Shown piece by piece: positions 32,182 to 41,598 of a stretch of DNA of 64,000 bases; position 1 is the stretch's first letter; each line of letters starts with the position of its first letter. The position numbers were made by a program, and so were the translations under genes. Location: positions 1,860,001-1,924,000 of the forward strand of contig NZ_JBGCCJ010000001.1 of assembly GCF_041262565.1 (NCBI RefSeq), written 5' to 3'. The notes under the pieces were generated by a model. That model was not told the DNA's origin. It searched no databases and saw nothing but the letters and a program-made list of their open reading frames with translations. Source of the stretch: Leifsonia sp. EB41. GTDB lineage: Bacteria; Actinomycetota; Actinomycetes; Actinomycetales; Microbacteriaceae.

Positions 32182-33192
32182 ATGAAGCCTGGGGAGCAGC
32201 CGCCGGATCGGAGGTTCGCGCGGGTGGTCCTGAACTACGACGACACGCGCCGACGGTTCAGCGAGACCACGGTCCCGCTGCTCTGCACGACCACGGAGTC
32301 GCAGTCCTTCCGCACGGCCGTGAGCGGCGCGATCGTCGGCGGCATCGTCCTCAACGCCGTCAGCGGCTCGCGGCACACGGTCGAGCAGCCCGACCAGCAC
32401 GGCGGGAGCGAGACCGGCGCCAACACGATGATCCACATCCAGCTCACCGGGGAGAGCACGCTGGACCAGGACGGCCGTGCGGCCGTTGTGCGGGCCGGTG
32501 ACATCACCGCGTACACCGCGGCGCGCCCCTTCCTGCTCGACCACGGCGGGGAGAGCCTCATCGTGCGGATCCCGCACCGCGCGCTGCCGGTCCCCGCGAG
32601 CACCGTGGACGACGTGGTCGCGGTGCGGTTCGAGCGGGAGCGTCCTCTTGTCGGCATCGTCCATCCGCTCGCCGTGCAACTCGGCCGCACCGCCCACCGC
32701 CTCGAGGGCAGCGCGGGCCGGCGCCTGGTCGAGAGCGCGGTCGGGATGCTCGGCGCCGTCGTGGTGGAGACGCTGCAGGATCGGGAGAGCGACACCCGGG
32801 AGTCCCAGCTCGACCAGGTCATCGAGTACATCGAGGTGAACCTCTCCCGGCCCGACCTCTCGGTGGCGGAGATCGCGAGCGCCAACTTCATGTCCGTGCG
32901 CAAACTCCACGCGCTCTTCGCGGAGCACGACAGCACCGTCGCCGCCTGGGTGCGGTCGCGGCGCCTGGAGCGCTGCCGGAGCGACCTGGCCGACTCGGAG
33001 TTCGGCGCCCTCCGGATCAGCGAGGTCGCTGCGCGCTGGGGGTTCAAGGACGCAGCGCACTTCAGCCGGCTCTTCGCGGGTCGGTACGCCACGTCGCCCC
33101 GTGAGTTCCGGGCGTCCGTCGCGGGCGTCGCGGCGCGCGGACGCGTGGCGGGACCGCGCACGGCCCCGCCACTCGTCGCTGTGCCGCTCTAG
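32182..33192 (+). CDS. AraC-family transcriptional regulator
   Basis: A 336-residue protein of the AraC/XylS family. An N-terminal cupin-like AraC-binding region (about residues 20-200, with LTGESTLDQDGRAAVVRAGDITAY) is followed by the double helix-turn-helix domain. The latter has VIEYIEVNLSRPDLSVAEIASANFMSVRKLHALF and then ISEVAARWGFKDAAHFSRLFAGRYATSPREFRA, the second motif being the family signature. It resembles the FeaR/NahR-like branch that senses aromatic amines or acids. Only 3 bp separate it from the convergent surface-protein gene, and no target operon is adjacent. Confidence 0.88.
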   Translation: MKPGEQPPDRRFARVVLNYDDTRRRFSETTVPLLCTTTESQSFRTAVSGAIVGGIVLNAVSGSRHTVEQPDQHGGSETGANTMIHIQLTGESTLDQDGRAAVVRAGDITAYTAARPFLLDHGGESLIVRIPHRALPVPASTVDDVVAVRFERERPLVGIVHPLAVQLGRTAHRLEGSAGRRLVESAVGMLGAVVVETLQDRESDTRESQLDQVIEYIEVNLSRPDLSVAEIASANFMSVRKLHALFAEHDSTVAAWVRSRRLERCRSDLADSEFGALRISEVAARWGFKDAAHFSRLFAGRYATSPREFRASVAGVAARGRVAGPRTAPPLVAVPL

Positions 33193-33195
33193 CGG

Positions 33196-34845
33196 CTACG
33201 TCCAGCTCGACCGGCGCTTCAGCGCCTGCCCGAGCGCTAGGCAGCCGCTCGTCACCAGCAGCACGACGGCGAGCGCCGCCAGCGTCCACGCGTTGGTGAG
33301 CGCGTCGCCGGTCGTCGCGAGAGCCCCGGCCGGGGCGGCGTTCGAGCTCGCCGGGGTCACGATCTCCTCGTCGACCGTCCCGGGGTCGAGCGGCGGGACC
33401 ACGATGTCGGTGTCGTCGTCGGTGCAGACGGCGCCGCTCACCGGGTCGTCCTCGCAGACGCCCTCGGAGGTGATGGACGCGGTGTTCACGATCGACGTGC
33501 CCTGTGCGACGTCGGCGCGGATGTTCGCCGAGACGACGACCTCCCGCTGCTCCCCCACGGCCAGCTCGCCGAGGTCCCACACGAGCGTCGAACCGGACGA
33601 CGCCGCGCTGGGCGCGACCGAGGACTCCACGAAGTCGAGGTGCTCGGGGAGCTGGTCGACCACGATCACGTCCGGTGCGGGGAGGTCCCCGACGTTGGCC
33701 GCGACGAGCACGTAGTCGAGGCGCTCGCCCGCGGTCACGACCGTCCGGCCGTCGTCCTTGGCGATCGAGACGGCGGGCAGGGTCAACGGGTCCTGCGGCG
33801 GCGGACCGACCGGTGCGGGGTCCTCGGCGAACGGGACCTCGAAGGGGGCCGCGAACAGGTTGGAGAGCACCGTCTTGATCTGGTCGTTCGCCGCGCGGAC
33901 CCCGCTGCCGAGCGGCGACCCGGCGCCCAGGGAGTGCGTGAACGTCTTGTGGAAGCCGAGCGTCACCGGCTTGTCGAGCGGCTTCTTCTTCGCGACGCGG
34001 ATGCTGCCGTCCGCCGAGGTCGTCGCCCCCAGGTAGTCGCCATAGCCGGGCGTGGAGGTGGCGGGGTCGACCTCCAGGGTGAAACCGCGGAGGGCGTCGG
34101 CGTCGGTGAGGGTGACCCGGTCGGCGAACGTGATGGGGTCTGACGCGAAGTCCGGAGTCGCCTCGAAGCGCGCGAGCAGCGCGTCGAGCTCGGCGTGGAG
34201 CGCCGGCAGGTCGACGCCGCCCACGGAGAAGTCGCCGCGCTCCAGGTACGGCAGCGGCTCGAGGAGGTTGTCCTTAGCGAACAGGTACCAGGCCTCGACC
34301 TGCGCCGCGAGCATGATCTCCGACGCCTCGGCGGTGGTGAAAGCCAGCGGCCGGCTGCCGTCGGTGGCGATCGAGAGGCCGCGCTCCTGCGCCGCCTGGA
34401 GGCCCGCGTTGAGGACCCGCGAGATGCGGACCGCGGTCTCCGGCGGCACCACGGTGGCGAGGTCGAAGTACTCGGACCCGTCCGGCACCTGGTAGTCGAC
34501 GTGCAGGACGTCGATGCAGACGAGGATGCTGTCCGGCCGGTACGTCCCGGTCGCCGGGTCAACGCCCAGGAAGTAGTAGGGCATGCCCCAGACGGGCGCG
34601 CCGCTCGCCAGCCTCAGCTTCGGGGTGTGCAACCCCTCGTGCGCCTTCTCGATCCGGTCGACGTCGAGGTCGACACGGCGGTAGGTCGACCCGAGGAGGG
34701 TGTCGGTCGCCTCCCAGTGGAGGCCGGAGAAGTCTCGTCGGGCGGCCTCCGCGCGGGTCGCCGACGCGGTGAGCCCGCCGAGTGCGACGCCGAGCGTGAC
34801 GACGAACGCCAGGGCCGACCCGATCCGTGTTCCGATTCGTTTCAT
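33196..34845 (-). CDS. Secreted surface protein with DUF11-type domain and LATTG sorting signal
   Basis: A 549-residue exported protein. The signal peptide MKRIGTRIGSALAFVVTLGV...ASATRAEA is followed by a unique domain of about 300 residues and a DUF11-like beta domain (VSIAKDDGRTVVTAGERLDYVLVAANVGD). A short Asp/Pro-rich spacer leads to LATTG at residue 509, then a membrane helix and KRR tail. LAxTG is the motif used by class E sortases of high-GC actinobacteria, unlike the LPLTG proteins at 38-43 kb. The ATG at 34845 has a GAAAGG ribosome site. No sortase gene is adjacent, so anchoring would use an enzyme encoded elsewhere. Confidence 0.78.
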   Translation of the reverse strand: MKRIGTRIGSALAFVVTLGVALGGLTASATRAEAARRDFSGLHWEATDTLLGSTYRRVDLDVDRIEKAHEGLHTPKLRLASGAPVWGMPYYFLGVDPATGTYRPDSILVCIDVLHVDYQVPDGSEYFDLATVVPPETAVRISRVLNAGLQAAQERGLSIATDGSRPLAFTTAEASEIMLAAQVEAWYLFAKDNLLEPLPYLERGDFSVGGVDLPALHAELDALLARFEATPDFASDPITFADRVTLTDADALRGFTLEVDPATSTPGYGDYLGATTSADGSIRVAKKKPLDKPVTLGFHKTFTHSLGAGSPLGSGVRAANDQIKTVLSNLFAAPFEVPFAEDPAPVGPPPQDPLTLPAVSIAKDDGRTVVTAGERLDYVLVAANVGDLPAPDVIVVDQLPEHLDFVESSVAPSAASSGSTLVWDLGELAVGEQREVVVSANIRADVAQGTSIVNTASITSEGVCEDDPVSGAVCTDDDTDIVVPPLDPGTVDEEIVTPASSNAAPAGALATTGDALTNAWTLAALAVVLLVTSGCLALGQALKRRSSWT

Positions 34846-34976
34846 GATGCGCTGCCTTTCGAACGAACGGGCCCGGTTTCGGCCCGCGCATCCAGGCTCG
34901 GCGGCAGGAGCGGCTCGGCGGCGCACTGCTGCACGGATATCCAGGTCCGGTCGCGAGACCGGCACGGATCGTCACA

Positions 34977-35873
34977 TCAGCGGCCGGTGAACTCGTCCAT
35001 CGAGCTGTAGACGCCGAACAGCCGCCCGACGGCGTCCCAGGCGCGGGTCGGGAGGACACCCTTCAGCGTCTTCGCGAGACCCACCGACCACGGCAGCAGC
35101 AGGACCGGCTTGCCCGCGAGCATCGCCCGCCAGACCCGGTCGACCACGTACTCCGGGGTGAGGATGGGGGTGAGCAGCGGCCCGCGGGCGCCCTCGAACA
35201 TCCCGGTGTCGATGTAGCTCGGCGCGACGGTCGTCACCTTGACGTGGCCGTAGCCCTGCTGCTCCAGCTCGAGGCGGAGGCTGTCGCTCCAGTTGATGAC
35301 GGCGGACTTGCTCGCCGCGTAGACGCTCATGCGCGGGTTGGACACGGTGCCGGCCGCGGAGGCGATGTTGACGATGCGCGCCTCGCGGGCGCTCGCGATC
35401 ATCCCCGGCAGGAACTCCCGCGTCGTGTACATCGGCGCCAGCGCGTTGACCTGCATGGTCGCGCGGGTGTCGTCGCCGTTGTCGTGCTCCCAGAAGAACT
35501 TGCCGCGGACGATGCCGGCGTTGTTGACCAGCACGTCCACGCCGTCGAGCTCCTTGCGCACCGACTGCGCGGCCTGGGCGATCCCGCCCAGCTCGCGGAG
35601 GTCGACCACATACGGGTGGATGCTCGTCCCGGAGGCCGTGCCTCCAGCGCCCGAGCTCGGCGAACCGGCGGGCGCTCCCCAGGCCGTGACGGTTCGGCCC
35701 GCGAGCACCTCGGCGCGCAGCCGATCGGTGAGCCGGGTGAGGCCGGCCTCGTCGCGATCCCAGAGCACGACGTCGCGGGCGCCCTCCCGGACCGCGCGCT
35801 CCGCATAGAGGAGGCCCATCCCGGACGCCGCGCCGGTTATCAGGACCCGTGCGCCTCGAACCGTTCTCGCCAT
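34977..35873 (-). CDS. Short-chain dehydrogenase/reductase
   Basis: A 298-residue classical SDR with TGAASGMGLLYAERAVREG (cofactor loop), VLVNNAGIVRGKF (NNAG), the catalytic Ser strand IVNIASAAGTVS and YAASK. The C-terminal extension (PSYIDTGMFEGARGPLLTPILTPEYVVDRVWRAM) fits the DHRS/17-beta-HSD type 11-like branch that acts on lipids, steroids or retinoids. An unusual Ala/Gly/Ser-rich insert (about residues 65-80) follows the second strand. It lies 22 bp after the AlkD-like gene and is probably co-transcribed with it. Confidence 0.87.
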   Translation of the reverse strand: MARTVRGARVLITGAASGMGLLYAERAVREGARDVVLWDRDEAGLTRLTDRLRAEVLAGRTVTAWGAPAGSPSSGAGGTASGTSIHPYVVDLRELGGIAQAAQSVRKELDGVDVLVNNAGIVRGKFFWEHDNGDDTRATMQVNALAPMYTTREFLPGMIASAREARIVNIASAAGTVSNPRMSVYAASKSAVINWSDSLRLELEQQGYGHVKVTTVAPSYIDTGMFEGARGPLLTPILTPEYVVDRVWRAMLAGKPVLLLPWSVGLAKTLKGVLPTRAWDAVGRLFGVYSSMDEFTGR

Positions 35874-35895
35874 TGGTCCATCATCTCAGGCCCCC

Positions 35896-36645
35896 TCAGC
35901 TCCGGCGAGGCACCGCCCGATACGCGGCCCTCGTCGCGGCGTCGAGGTGCTCGGTCGCGTACGCGAGCATCGTGCGCGGCATCCGGCCGGCGTGCTCGTC
36001 GAGGAAGCCGGTGAGCAGCGCGCGGTCGACCCGCTTGCCGGTCTCGCGCAGCATCCAGCCGACGGCCTTGTGCATGAGGTCCTCGGGGTCGTCCAGCAGA
36101 CGCGCGGCGAGCTCCAGCGTCGTGGAGGCGTCGCCCGCCTTGAGGAAAGCGAAGGTGGAGAGCACGGCGACCCGGCGCTCCCACAGCACAGGGCTGGCGG
36201 CGAGCTCGTCCAGCGTCCCGCGCGGGCGGTCGAGCAGGAACTCGCCGAGCACGAACTCGGCGGAGGCGTCCACGAGGTCCCAGTTGTTCACGCGGCCGTC
36301 GCGCACGGCTTGGAGGTAGAAGGCGGCCAGGCGCTCGCGCTCGGCGTCGTCGCGGGTGCGGACGCCGCTCGCCCGGGCGAAGGCGGCGTTCAGGACGATC
36401 AGCCCGGCCAGCCGGTGCTCGTGGACCGGGCTGTCCAGCAGCGCACGGACCTCCGGGAGCGCCAGGCCGGCGAAGCGCTTCGCGACCGCGCGGGTCTGCG
36501 GCACACGCACGCCGAGGAAGACGTCGCCCTCGCCGTACTCCCCTGGGCCGGTCTTGAAGAAGCGCTGCAGGAAGACGGCGTCGGCTGGGTCGGCCACCGC
36601 GGCGAGCGCCTCCCTGACGGCGCCGGCGGTCTGCTCCGTGGTCAT
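35896..36645 (-). CDS. AlkD-like DNA alkylation repair protein
   Basis: A 249-residue all-helical HEAT-repeat protein of the DNA-alkylation-repair family (AlkD/AlkC fold). Typical pieces are LQRFFKTGPGEYGEGDVFLGVRVPQTRAVAKRF, VNNWDLVDASAEFVLG and DLMHKAVGWMLRETGKR, the last carrying the Trp/Lys region of the DNA groove. AlkD excises bulky alkylated purines without base flipping. The ATG at 36645 lies 6 nt after TACAGT. The 53 upstream codons in frame are not conserved-looking. Confidence 0.9.
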   Translation of the reverse strand: MTTEQTAGAVREALAAVADPADAVFLQRFFKTGPGEYGEGDVFLGVRVPQTRAVAKRFAGLALPEVRALLDSPVHEHRLAGLIVLNAAFARASGVRTRDDAERERLAAFYLQAVRDGRVNNWDLVDASAEFVLGEFLLDRPRGTLDELAASPVLWERRVAVLSTFAFLKAGDASTTLELAARLLDDPEDLMHKAVGWMLRETGKRVDRALLTGFLDEHAGRMPRTMLAYATEHLDAATRAAYRAVPRRS

Positions 36646-36651
36646 GAGAGC

Positions 36652-36657
36652 ACTGTA
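36652..36657 (-). promoter_or_regulatory. -10 element for the AlkD-like gene (leaderless)
   Basis: TACAGT on the minus strand ends 6 nt before the ATG at 36645. Confidence 0.5.
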
Positions 36658-36777
36658 GGGGCTGGTGGCGACGGCAGCCGGGTTCGCGGGGTGCCCGGCC
36701 TTTCCCGAACGCACCGGCACCCCGCGAGCAGCCTCCCCTCGAGCTGCACCGGTCGGCACGAGTGACGAACCGGCATG

Positions 36778-36872
36778 TGAGAGAGCGGGCCTCCGGGAAT
36801 CCATGACGCGGCGGAGGGGTGAGATTCCGCGCGATGGGATTCGTCATGAAACCGGCGCCCGGCGCTCTCTCA
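36778..36872 (+). promoter_or_regulatory. Long inverted repeat in the sigma-factor leader
   Basis: TGAGAGAGCG (36778-36787) is the exact complement of CGCTCTCTCA (36863-36872). Inside it, CATGACG (36802-36808) can pair with CGTCATG (36842-36848), or GAATCC (36797-36802) with GGATTC (36837-36842), but not both. The element ends 49 bp before the sigma gene and could form alternative leader structures or bind a regulator. The rest of the 276-bp gap shows no gene. Confidence 0.4.
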
Positions 36873-36921
36873 GACACGGCCGTCGCCCGGCGACGCCGAC
36901 CAGTCCCGATCTGGAGAGCCC

Positions 36922-38382
36922 GTGACCCGTCTCGCTGCCCGCAAGGACGCCATCGATGCCCTGTCCGACAGCCAGCTCGTCGACCGCACCCGCGGCGGCG
37001 ATCAGCGCGCCTACGCCGAGCTGTGGCAGCGGCACTATCGCGCCGGCGTGGCCGTCGCGCGCTCGTACACGACCACGTTCGACCCGGACGACCTGGTGTC
37101 GGAGGCGTTCACCCGGATGTTCGCGGCGATCGCCGACGGCGGCGGCCCCACCAGCGGCTTCCGGCCCTATCTCTTCACCGTGATCCGGAACACCGCGGCG
37201 AGCTGGGGTCGCCGGGCATCGCACGAGATCGCGATCGAGCACGCCGAGGAGATCGAGGACCTCCGGTTCACCGAGGCGACCCGGCTCGATGCGTTGGACC
37301 GTTCACTGGCGGCCACCGCCTTCCGCGCCCTCCCGCCGCGGTGGCAGGAGGTGCTCTGGCACACGGAGGTCGAGGGCCTGCCGCCGCGGGAGGTCGCCCC
37401 GCTGCTCGGGATGAGCGCGAACTCCGTGGCGGCGCTGGCGGTCCGGGCCAGGGAGGGGCTGCGCGCCGCGTGGATCCAGGCCCACCTCGCGACGGTGCCC
37501 GAGGGCTCGGAGCACCACTGGGCGATCGAGCACCTCGGCATCGGGTTGCGCAAGCGGCTGGCGGCGAGCGTGCAGCGCCGCCTGGACGCGCACCTCGAAG
37601 AGTGCGCGGACTGCCGCGTCGTCGCTGCGGAGGCCGCCGAGGCGAACAGGCACATCGGGTTCGTGCTCCTACCGCTCGCGGCGGCCGGCGGTGCCGCTGG
37701 GTACGCGAGTGGCGCGGGGGATGGCGAGGCTGCCCCGGCGAGCGCTGCTGAACCGGCGGCCGGCGCGGGATGGCGGGCGTGGGGGTCGAGGGGTGTCGTG
37801 GCAGGGGCCGCCGTCGTCGCGGCGACCTCGATCGTGGCCGTCTCGCTCGGGGTCGCGCCCCGCGAGACGGCGCCTGCGCCGGTGGCGGACCTCGCGACGC
37901 CGTCGGCGACGGCCGCGCCCGGAGTCCCGGATGCCGTGGGTTCCGAGGGGAAGCCGGCTCCGGCGCCAACGCCCGTCGCTCCTCCGGCGTCGGTGCCGGA
38001 TCCGGTCCCGCACGCAGCCGCCGATGACTCGGCCGATGGGGCCGCCACTGCGCGGGCGACTCCCGGCGCGGTCCTCGCGCCGACCGCACCGCCGACGCGG
38101 ACTCCCCTGTCGACGCCGACGCCACGTCCGACTCCGACGCCGACCCCGAGCCCCACGCCAACTCCGAGCCCCACGCCAACTCCGAGCCCGGCGCCAACTC
38201 CGAAACCGACCCCGAGCCCGACGCCAACACCGACGCCAGGTCCGGCTCCGACACCAATCCCCACGCCGACCGCCCCTTCCCCACCGGACGGTCGCGCGCC
38301 CGCACGCACCCACACCCACTGGCACGGTCAGCGAACTCACAGGACGGGCAGCGTCACGCCGAGAGGTGAAATCGCTCCCTAA
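36922..38382 (+). CDS. ECF sigma factor fused to zinc-finger anti-sigma-like segment, membrane helix and Pro/Thr stalk
   Basis: A 486-residue fusion. Residues 15-100 form sigma region 2 (LWQRHYRAGVAVARSYTTTFDPDDLVSEAF), and 130-185 form region 4 with a helix-turn-helix (LPPREVAPLLGMSANSVAALAVRARE). Next comes a zf-HC2-type motif H224-xxx-C228-xx-C231 as found in zinc anti-sigma factors, then a membrane helix (about 290-312). The remaining 170 residues are outside the cell, a Pro/Thr/Ser stalk of TPTPTPS repeats. Sensor and sigma in one chain recalls ECF52/53-like groups. GTG 36922 has a GGAGAG ribosome site. It lies 79 bp upstream of the LPLTG adhesin and probably controls the pilus island. 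Confidence 0.85.
   Translation: MTRLAARKDAIDALSDSQLVDRTRGGDQRAYAELWQRHYRAGVAVARSYTTTFDPDDLVSEAFTRMFAAIADGGGPTSGFRPYLFTVIRNTAASWGRRASHEIAIEHAEEIEDLRFTEATRLDALDRSLAATAFRALPPRWQEVLWHTEVEGLPPREVAPLLGMSANSVAALAVRAREGLRAAWIQAHLATVPEGSEHHWAIEHLGIGLRKRLAASVQRRLDAHLEECADCRVVAAEAAEANRHIGFVLLPLAAAGGAAGYASGAGDGEAAPASAAEPAAGAGWRAWGSRGVVAGAAVVAATSIVAVSLGVAPRETAPAPVADLATPSATAAPGVPDAVGSEGKPAPAPTPVAPPASVPDPVPHAAADDSADGAATARATPGAVLAPTAPPTRTPLSTPTPRPTPTPTPSPTPTPSPTPTPSPAPTPKPTPSPTPTPTPGPAPTPIPTPTAPSPPDGRAPARTHTHWHGQRTHRTGSVTPRGEIAP
38094..38280 (+). repeat. Pro/Thr codon repeats of the extracellular stalk
   Basis: Near-tandem CCGACGCCGACC/CCAACTCCGAGC units encode TPTPTPSP-type repeats at the end of the sigma-factor fusion. 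The stalk may cross the cell wall and be O-mannosylated. Confidence 0.8.
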
Positions 38383-38461
38383 CTTCAGAACCAGTCGCGA
38401 TCACCCGATCCGCGCCCTGCTGGTCCGCACCCGAAGACCCGAGCCCTCGGAGGACCCCGAC

Positions 38462-41400
38462 GTGCCTGCGCCCACCCTGCACTCCGCTCGCGCGGCCGCC
38501 GCACGCGCAGCCATACGCCGGTCCGTCGTGCGCCGGCTCGCCGCCGTCGTCTCCGCCCTCCTCATCTGCGCGGTCGCCCTGGTCGCGGGCGGCCCGGCGC
38601 TCGGCGCGGGCGGCTCCGCCAGCCTGTCGGTGACGATCACCCCCACGACGACGCCGATCCCGGCCGGCGCGACCGCGCAGTGGACCGTGAACTACCAGTG
38701 CTCGTCGGTCGACCCATCGGTCACCTCCTGCGCGAACGCAGTGATCACTGTCACCGTCGCCAGGCTCTCGCCGCAGGGCCACGCGATCGCCTGCACGGTG
38801 GGCGGCTCGACGGCGAACGGCGACTTCAACGCCACCTCCACCGGCTTCATCGGCTCGGGCGCGGGCAACAGCATCCCGGTCGGCGCATCCGGTCAGCTGA
38901 CGTTCGCGTGCAAGACGGCCGCAGGCACCACGCCCGACCAGTCGACCCTCGTCGCCTCGGCCACGTTCAGCTCCGACTCGGCCGGCGCACCGGCAACGGC
39001 CACGGCGGCGCCGATCGTGATCACGGCGAAGCCCGTGCTGAACGTCACCAAGGTCCTGGAGGGCGACTCGGTCCTCGACGGGATCACGGCGTACCAGATC
39101 TCGGGAACCTCCAACGACTTCATCACGGCCAACGGCGATTGGAACACGACTGATCCCACCCTGGTGGACACCCTTCCCGCGGGCGCGGTCTTCGTCAGCG
39201 CCACCAACGGCGGCGTGTACGACGCGGCGACCAACACGATCACCTGGCTGGGCAGCACGTCCGCCACCGTCGACGTGACCTATCCCTCCAGCAGCTTCGG
39301 CCCGACCAGCACGGTGACCAACACGGCGAAGCTCACGGCGACGACCGTCACCGACCCGACCACCGTGTCGGCGACCGCGAGCGTGACGCACACGTTCGCG
39401 AACGCTTCGGCCGGGTCCGGCCTCTTCACGAAAGCCGTGTCCCCGAATTCCGCGGCCAAGAGCGCGATCTTCAAGACGGCCAACTACAACTGGAACCTCC
39501 AGGTCACGAACACCGGCCAGGTTCCGATCGGCGGCACGCTCTACGACTATCCGCCGTGCGACAGCGCACCGCTGAGCAACTCGCTCCCCCAGGACTGCCG
39601 CACCCCCGGTTTCACGATCACCCGGTTCGAGAGCGTCCCGTCCGGGTCGGTCTTCACCTTCTTCCTGGCCGATGGCACAACCCGGACCGTGACGAATTCC
39701 GCGGACGTGACCGTTCCGTACGTCGTTCCCGCCGGCTGGCTGATCGCGGGCTACTCGATCGCGCTGCCCTCGTACGCCGTCAATCCGGGGACGACGCTCT
39801 ACATCAACGTGGACGGCCATCTGACCGCGGGCGACGGCTACGTGCCGACGACGCAGACCAACTGCGCCCAGTGGTCGATCACGAACGCGCCGCCGACGCC
39901 GATGGCCACCCTCGACGACAAGGACAAGTCGTGCGCCGTGGCGTACTTCACGAACGCGGCCGCGTCGCTGGTGATCCACAAGTCATACACCGGCGGCCCG
40001 AACGCCCTGCTCTCGGGTCAGGTCGCACCGTGGAGCCTCCTCGTCTCCAACACCGGTGCTGCCGGTGATGCGCACTACCTCGACGCCCCCGTGCACATCA
40101 CCGACACGCTTCCGGCCGGTGTGAGCTACGTGCCGGGCAGCGCGGTCGTGACCAGCGCCTCCGGCTCCTACACCTACGACCCCGCCTACACGACGGCCGG
40201 CCTGACGGTGGCGCTGAGCGGGCAGACCCTGACGTTCTCCTTCCCGCCCACGGCGATCCTGAACCGGCAGCAGGCCTTCACGATCCAGTTCTCCACGGTC
40301 GTGAACCCCGGTGTGGGAGCCACGACGCAGACCAACACCGCCAGCGTCTGGGACGACGCGGACCCGACCTGGGCGCCGACCCCCAGCAACGGCACGACGT
40401 CGAGCGCGTCCTTCGCGACCGGGACGTCCGCGCAGGCCGGCGCCCAGAAGGAGGTCAAGGGCCAGTTCGACAACCAGTTCCTGTTCTCGGTCCCCGGCTC
40501 GCCCGCTGTCGGCACCTCTCCGGCCGGGGGGACCTCCCAGTGGCGGCTCAACATCGGCTCGCTCGGCTCGACGCCGATCAGCGACCTGGTGGTCTACGAC
40601 GTTTTCCCCTCCCTGGGTGACACCGGGGTGTCGGGAGGCCAGAGCGGCGTCGCCCGCGGCTCCCAGTTCCAGCCGACGCTCGCGGGCGCGCTGACGCTCC
40701 CGGCGGGCGTGACGGCGATGTACTCGCTCAGCACGAACCCCTGCCGACCCGAGGTCTACCCGAACCAGCCGGCGGGGTGCGGCCCTGCCTGGCTGACCGC
40801 CGCCCAGGTGACCGACTGGACGCAGGTGCGCGCCGTCCGCATCGATGCCACGGCGCTGACGTTCCAGCCGGGCCAGACGGTGGAGGTCGACTACGCGATG
40901 AGCCTTCCGGCGTCGGCCACCCCGGGCCAGGTCGCCTGGAACTCGCTGGCGTACGCGGCCTCCAGCCCGAGCGGTCCGCTGCTCCCGGCCGAGCCGGTGA
41001 AGGTCGGCATCCGGGTCGCGACGCCGCCGGCCGTCACGATCACGAAGACCGACGCCGCGGGGAACCACGCGCCAACCGCCGCCACCGCGGTGACGCTCGA
41101 CGCGACGAAGACGACCGGCCTCGCGTTCACCGTGACGAACACCGGAGGCGAGCCGTTGCAGAACGTCACGGTGAGCGACGCGATCATCGCCGGCTCGGCG
41201 ACCGTCACCGGATTGAGATGCACCTTCCCCGACGGGTCGACCGGCACGCAGTGGGCCGGTCCGCTGGCGGTCGGCGCGACCGTCCGCTGCACCGCGACGC
41301 TGAGCGCGCTCGGCTTCAACGCCGTCCACGCCGACGACGCGACCGTGACCGGCACCGGTGCGTTCACCGGCAAGCCCGTCACCGCCGACGACGAGTACCA

Positions 41401-41554
41401 CGCGCAGACGCCGGGCGCTCCGGCGATCGTCCTGCCGCTCACCGGAGGCGTCGGCACCGACGTCGTCGCCTTCGCGGCCATCGGGACCTTCGCCGTGGCG
41501 GCCGCGCTGGCCGCGTGGCAGGTGCGGCGCCGGACCCGCAGGCTCCCGCGCTGA
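38462..41554 (+). CDS. Large DUF11-repeat surface adhesin with LPLTG anchor
   Basis: A 1030-residue secreted protein. A long basic N-terminus (RRSVVRRLAAVVSALLICAVALVAG) acts as signal peptide. Several immunoglobulin-like DUF11/isopeptide-type beta domains follow, with typical LNVTKVLEGDSV, WNLQVTNTGQVP, VDTLPAGAVFVS, HITDTLPAGVSYVPGS and FTVTNTGGEPLQNVTVSD. The C-terminus has LPLTG, a membrane helix and RRRTRR. The start is GTG 38462, with GGAGG at 38449-38453; longer frames upstream overlap the sigma gene. It probably forms the pilus tip or a cell-surface adhesin. It lies 44 bp before the pilin gene. Confidence 0.87.
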   Translation: MPAPTLHSARAAAARAAIRRSVVRRLAAVVSALLICAVALVAGGPALGAGGSASLSVTITPTTTPIPAGATAQWTVNYQCSSVDPSVTSCANAVITVTVARLSPQGHAIACTVGGSTANGDFNATSTGFIGSGAGNSIPVGASGQLTFACKTAAGTTPDQSTLVASATFSSDSAGAPATATAAPIVITAKPVLNVTKVLEGDSVLDGITAYQISGTSNDFITANGDWNTTDPTLVDTLPAGAVFVSATNGGVYDAATNTITWLGSTSATVDVTYPSSSFGPTSTVTNTAKLTATTVTDPTTVSATASVTHTFANASAGSGLFTKAVSPNSAAKSAIFKTANYNWNLQVTNTGQVPIGGTLYDYPPCDSAPLSNSLPQDCRTPGFTITRFESVPSGSVFTFFLADGTTRTVTNSADVTVPYVVPAGWLIAGYSIALPSYAVNPGTTLYINVDGHLTAGDGYVPTTQTNCAQWSITNAPPTPMATLDDKDKSCAVAYFTNAAASLVIHKSYTGGPNALLSGQVAPWSLLVSNTGAAGDAHYLDAPVHITDTLPAGVSYVPGSAVVTSASGSYTYDPAYTTAGLTVALSGQTLTFSFPPTAILNRQQAFTIQFSTVVNPGVGATTQTNTASVWDDADPTWAPTPSNGTTSSASFATGTSAQAGAQKEVKGQFDNQFLFSVPGSPAVGTSPAGGTSQWRLNIGSLGSTPISDLVVYDVFPSLGDTGVSGGQSGVARGSQFQPTLAGALTLPAGVTAMYSLSTNPCRPEVYPNQPAGCGPAWLTAAQVTDWTQVRAVRIDATALTFQPGQTVEVDYAMSLPASATPGQVAWNSLAYAASSPSGPLLPAEPVKVGIRVATPPAVTITKTDAAGNHAPTAATAVTLDATKTTGLAFTVTNTGGEPLQNVTVSDAIIAGSATVTGLRCTFPDGSTGTQWAGPLAVGATVRCTATLSALGFNAVHADDATVTGTGAFTGKPVTADDEYHAQTPGAPAIVLPLTGGVGTDVVAFAAIGTFAVAAALAAWQVRRRTRRLPR

Positions 41555-41598
41555 ACGCGACGGAACCTTCCTCCACCCGAACACAGAACAGGAACCCC

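Noticed and set aside
38094-38280. CRISPR-like short repeats
   Set aside because: The repeats are in-frame Pro/Thr codons without unique spacers.
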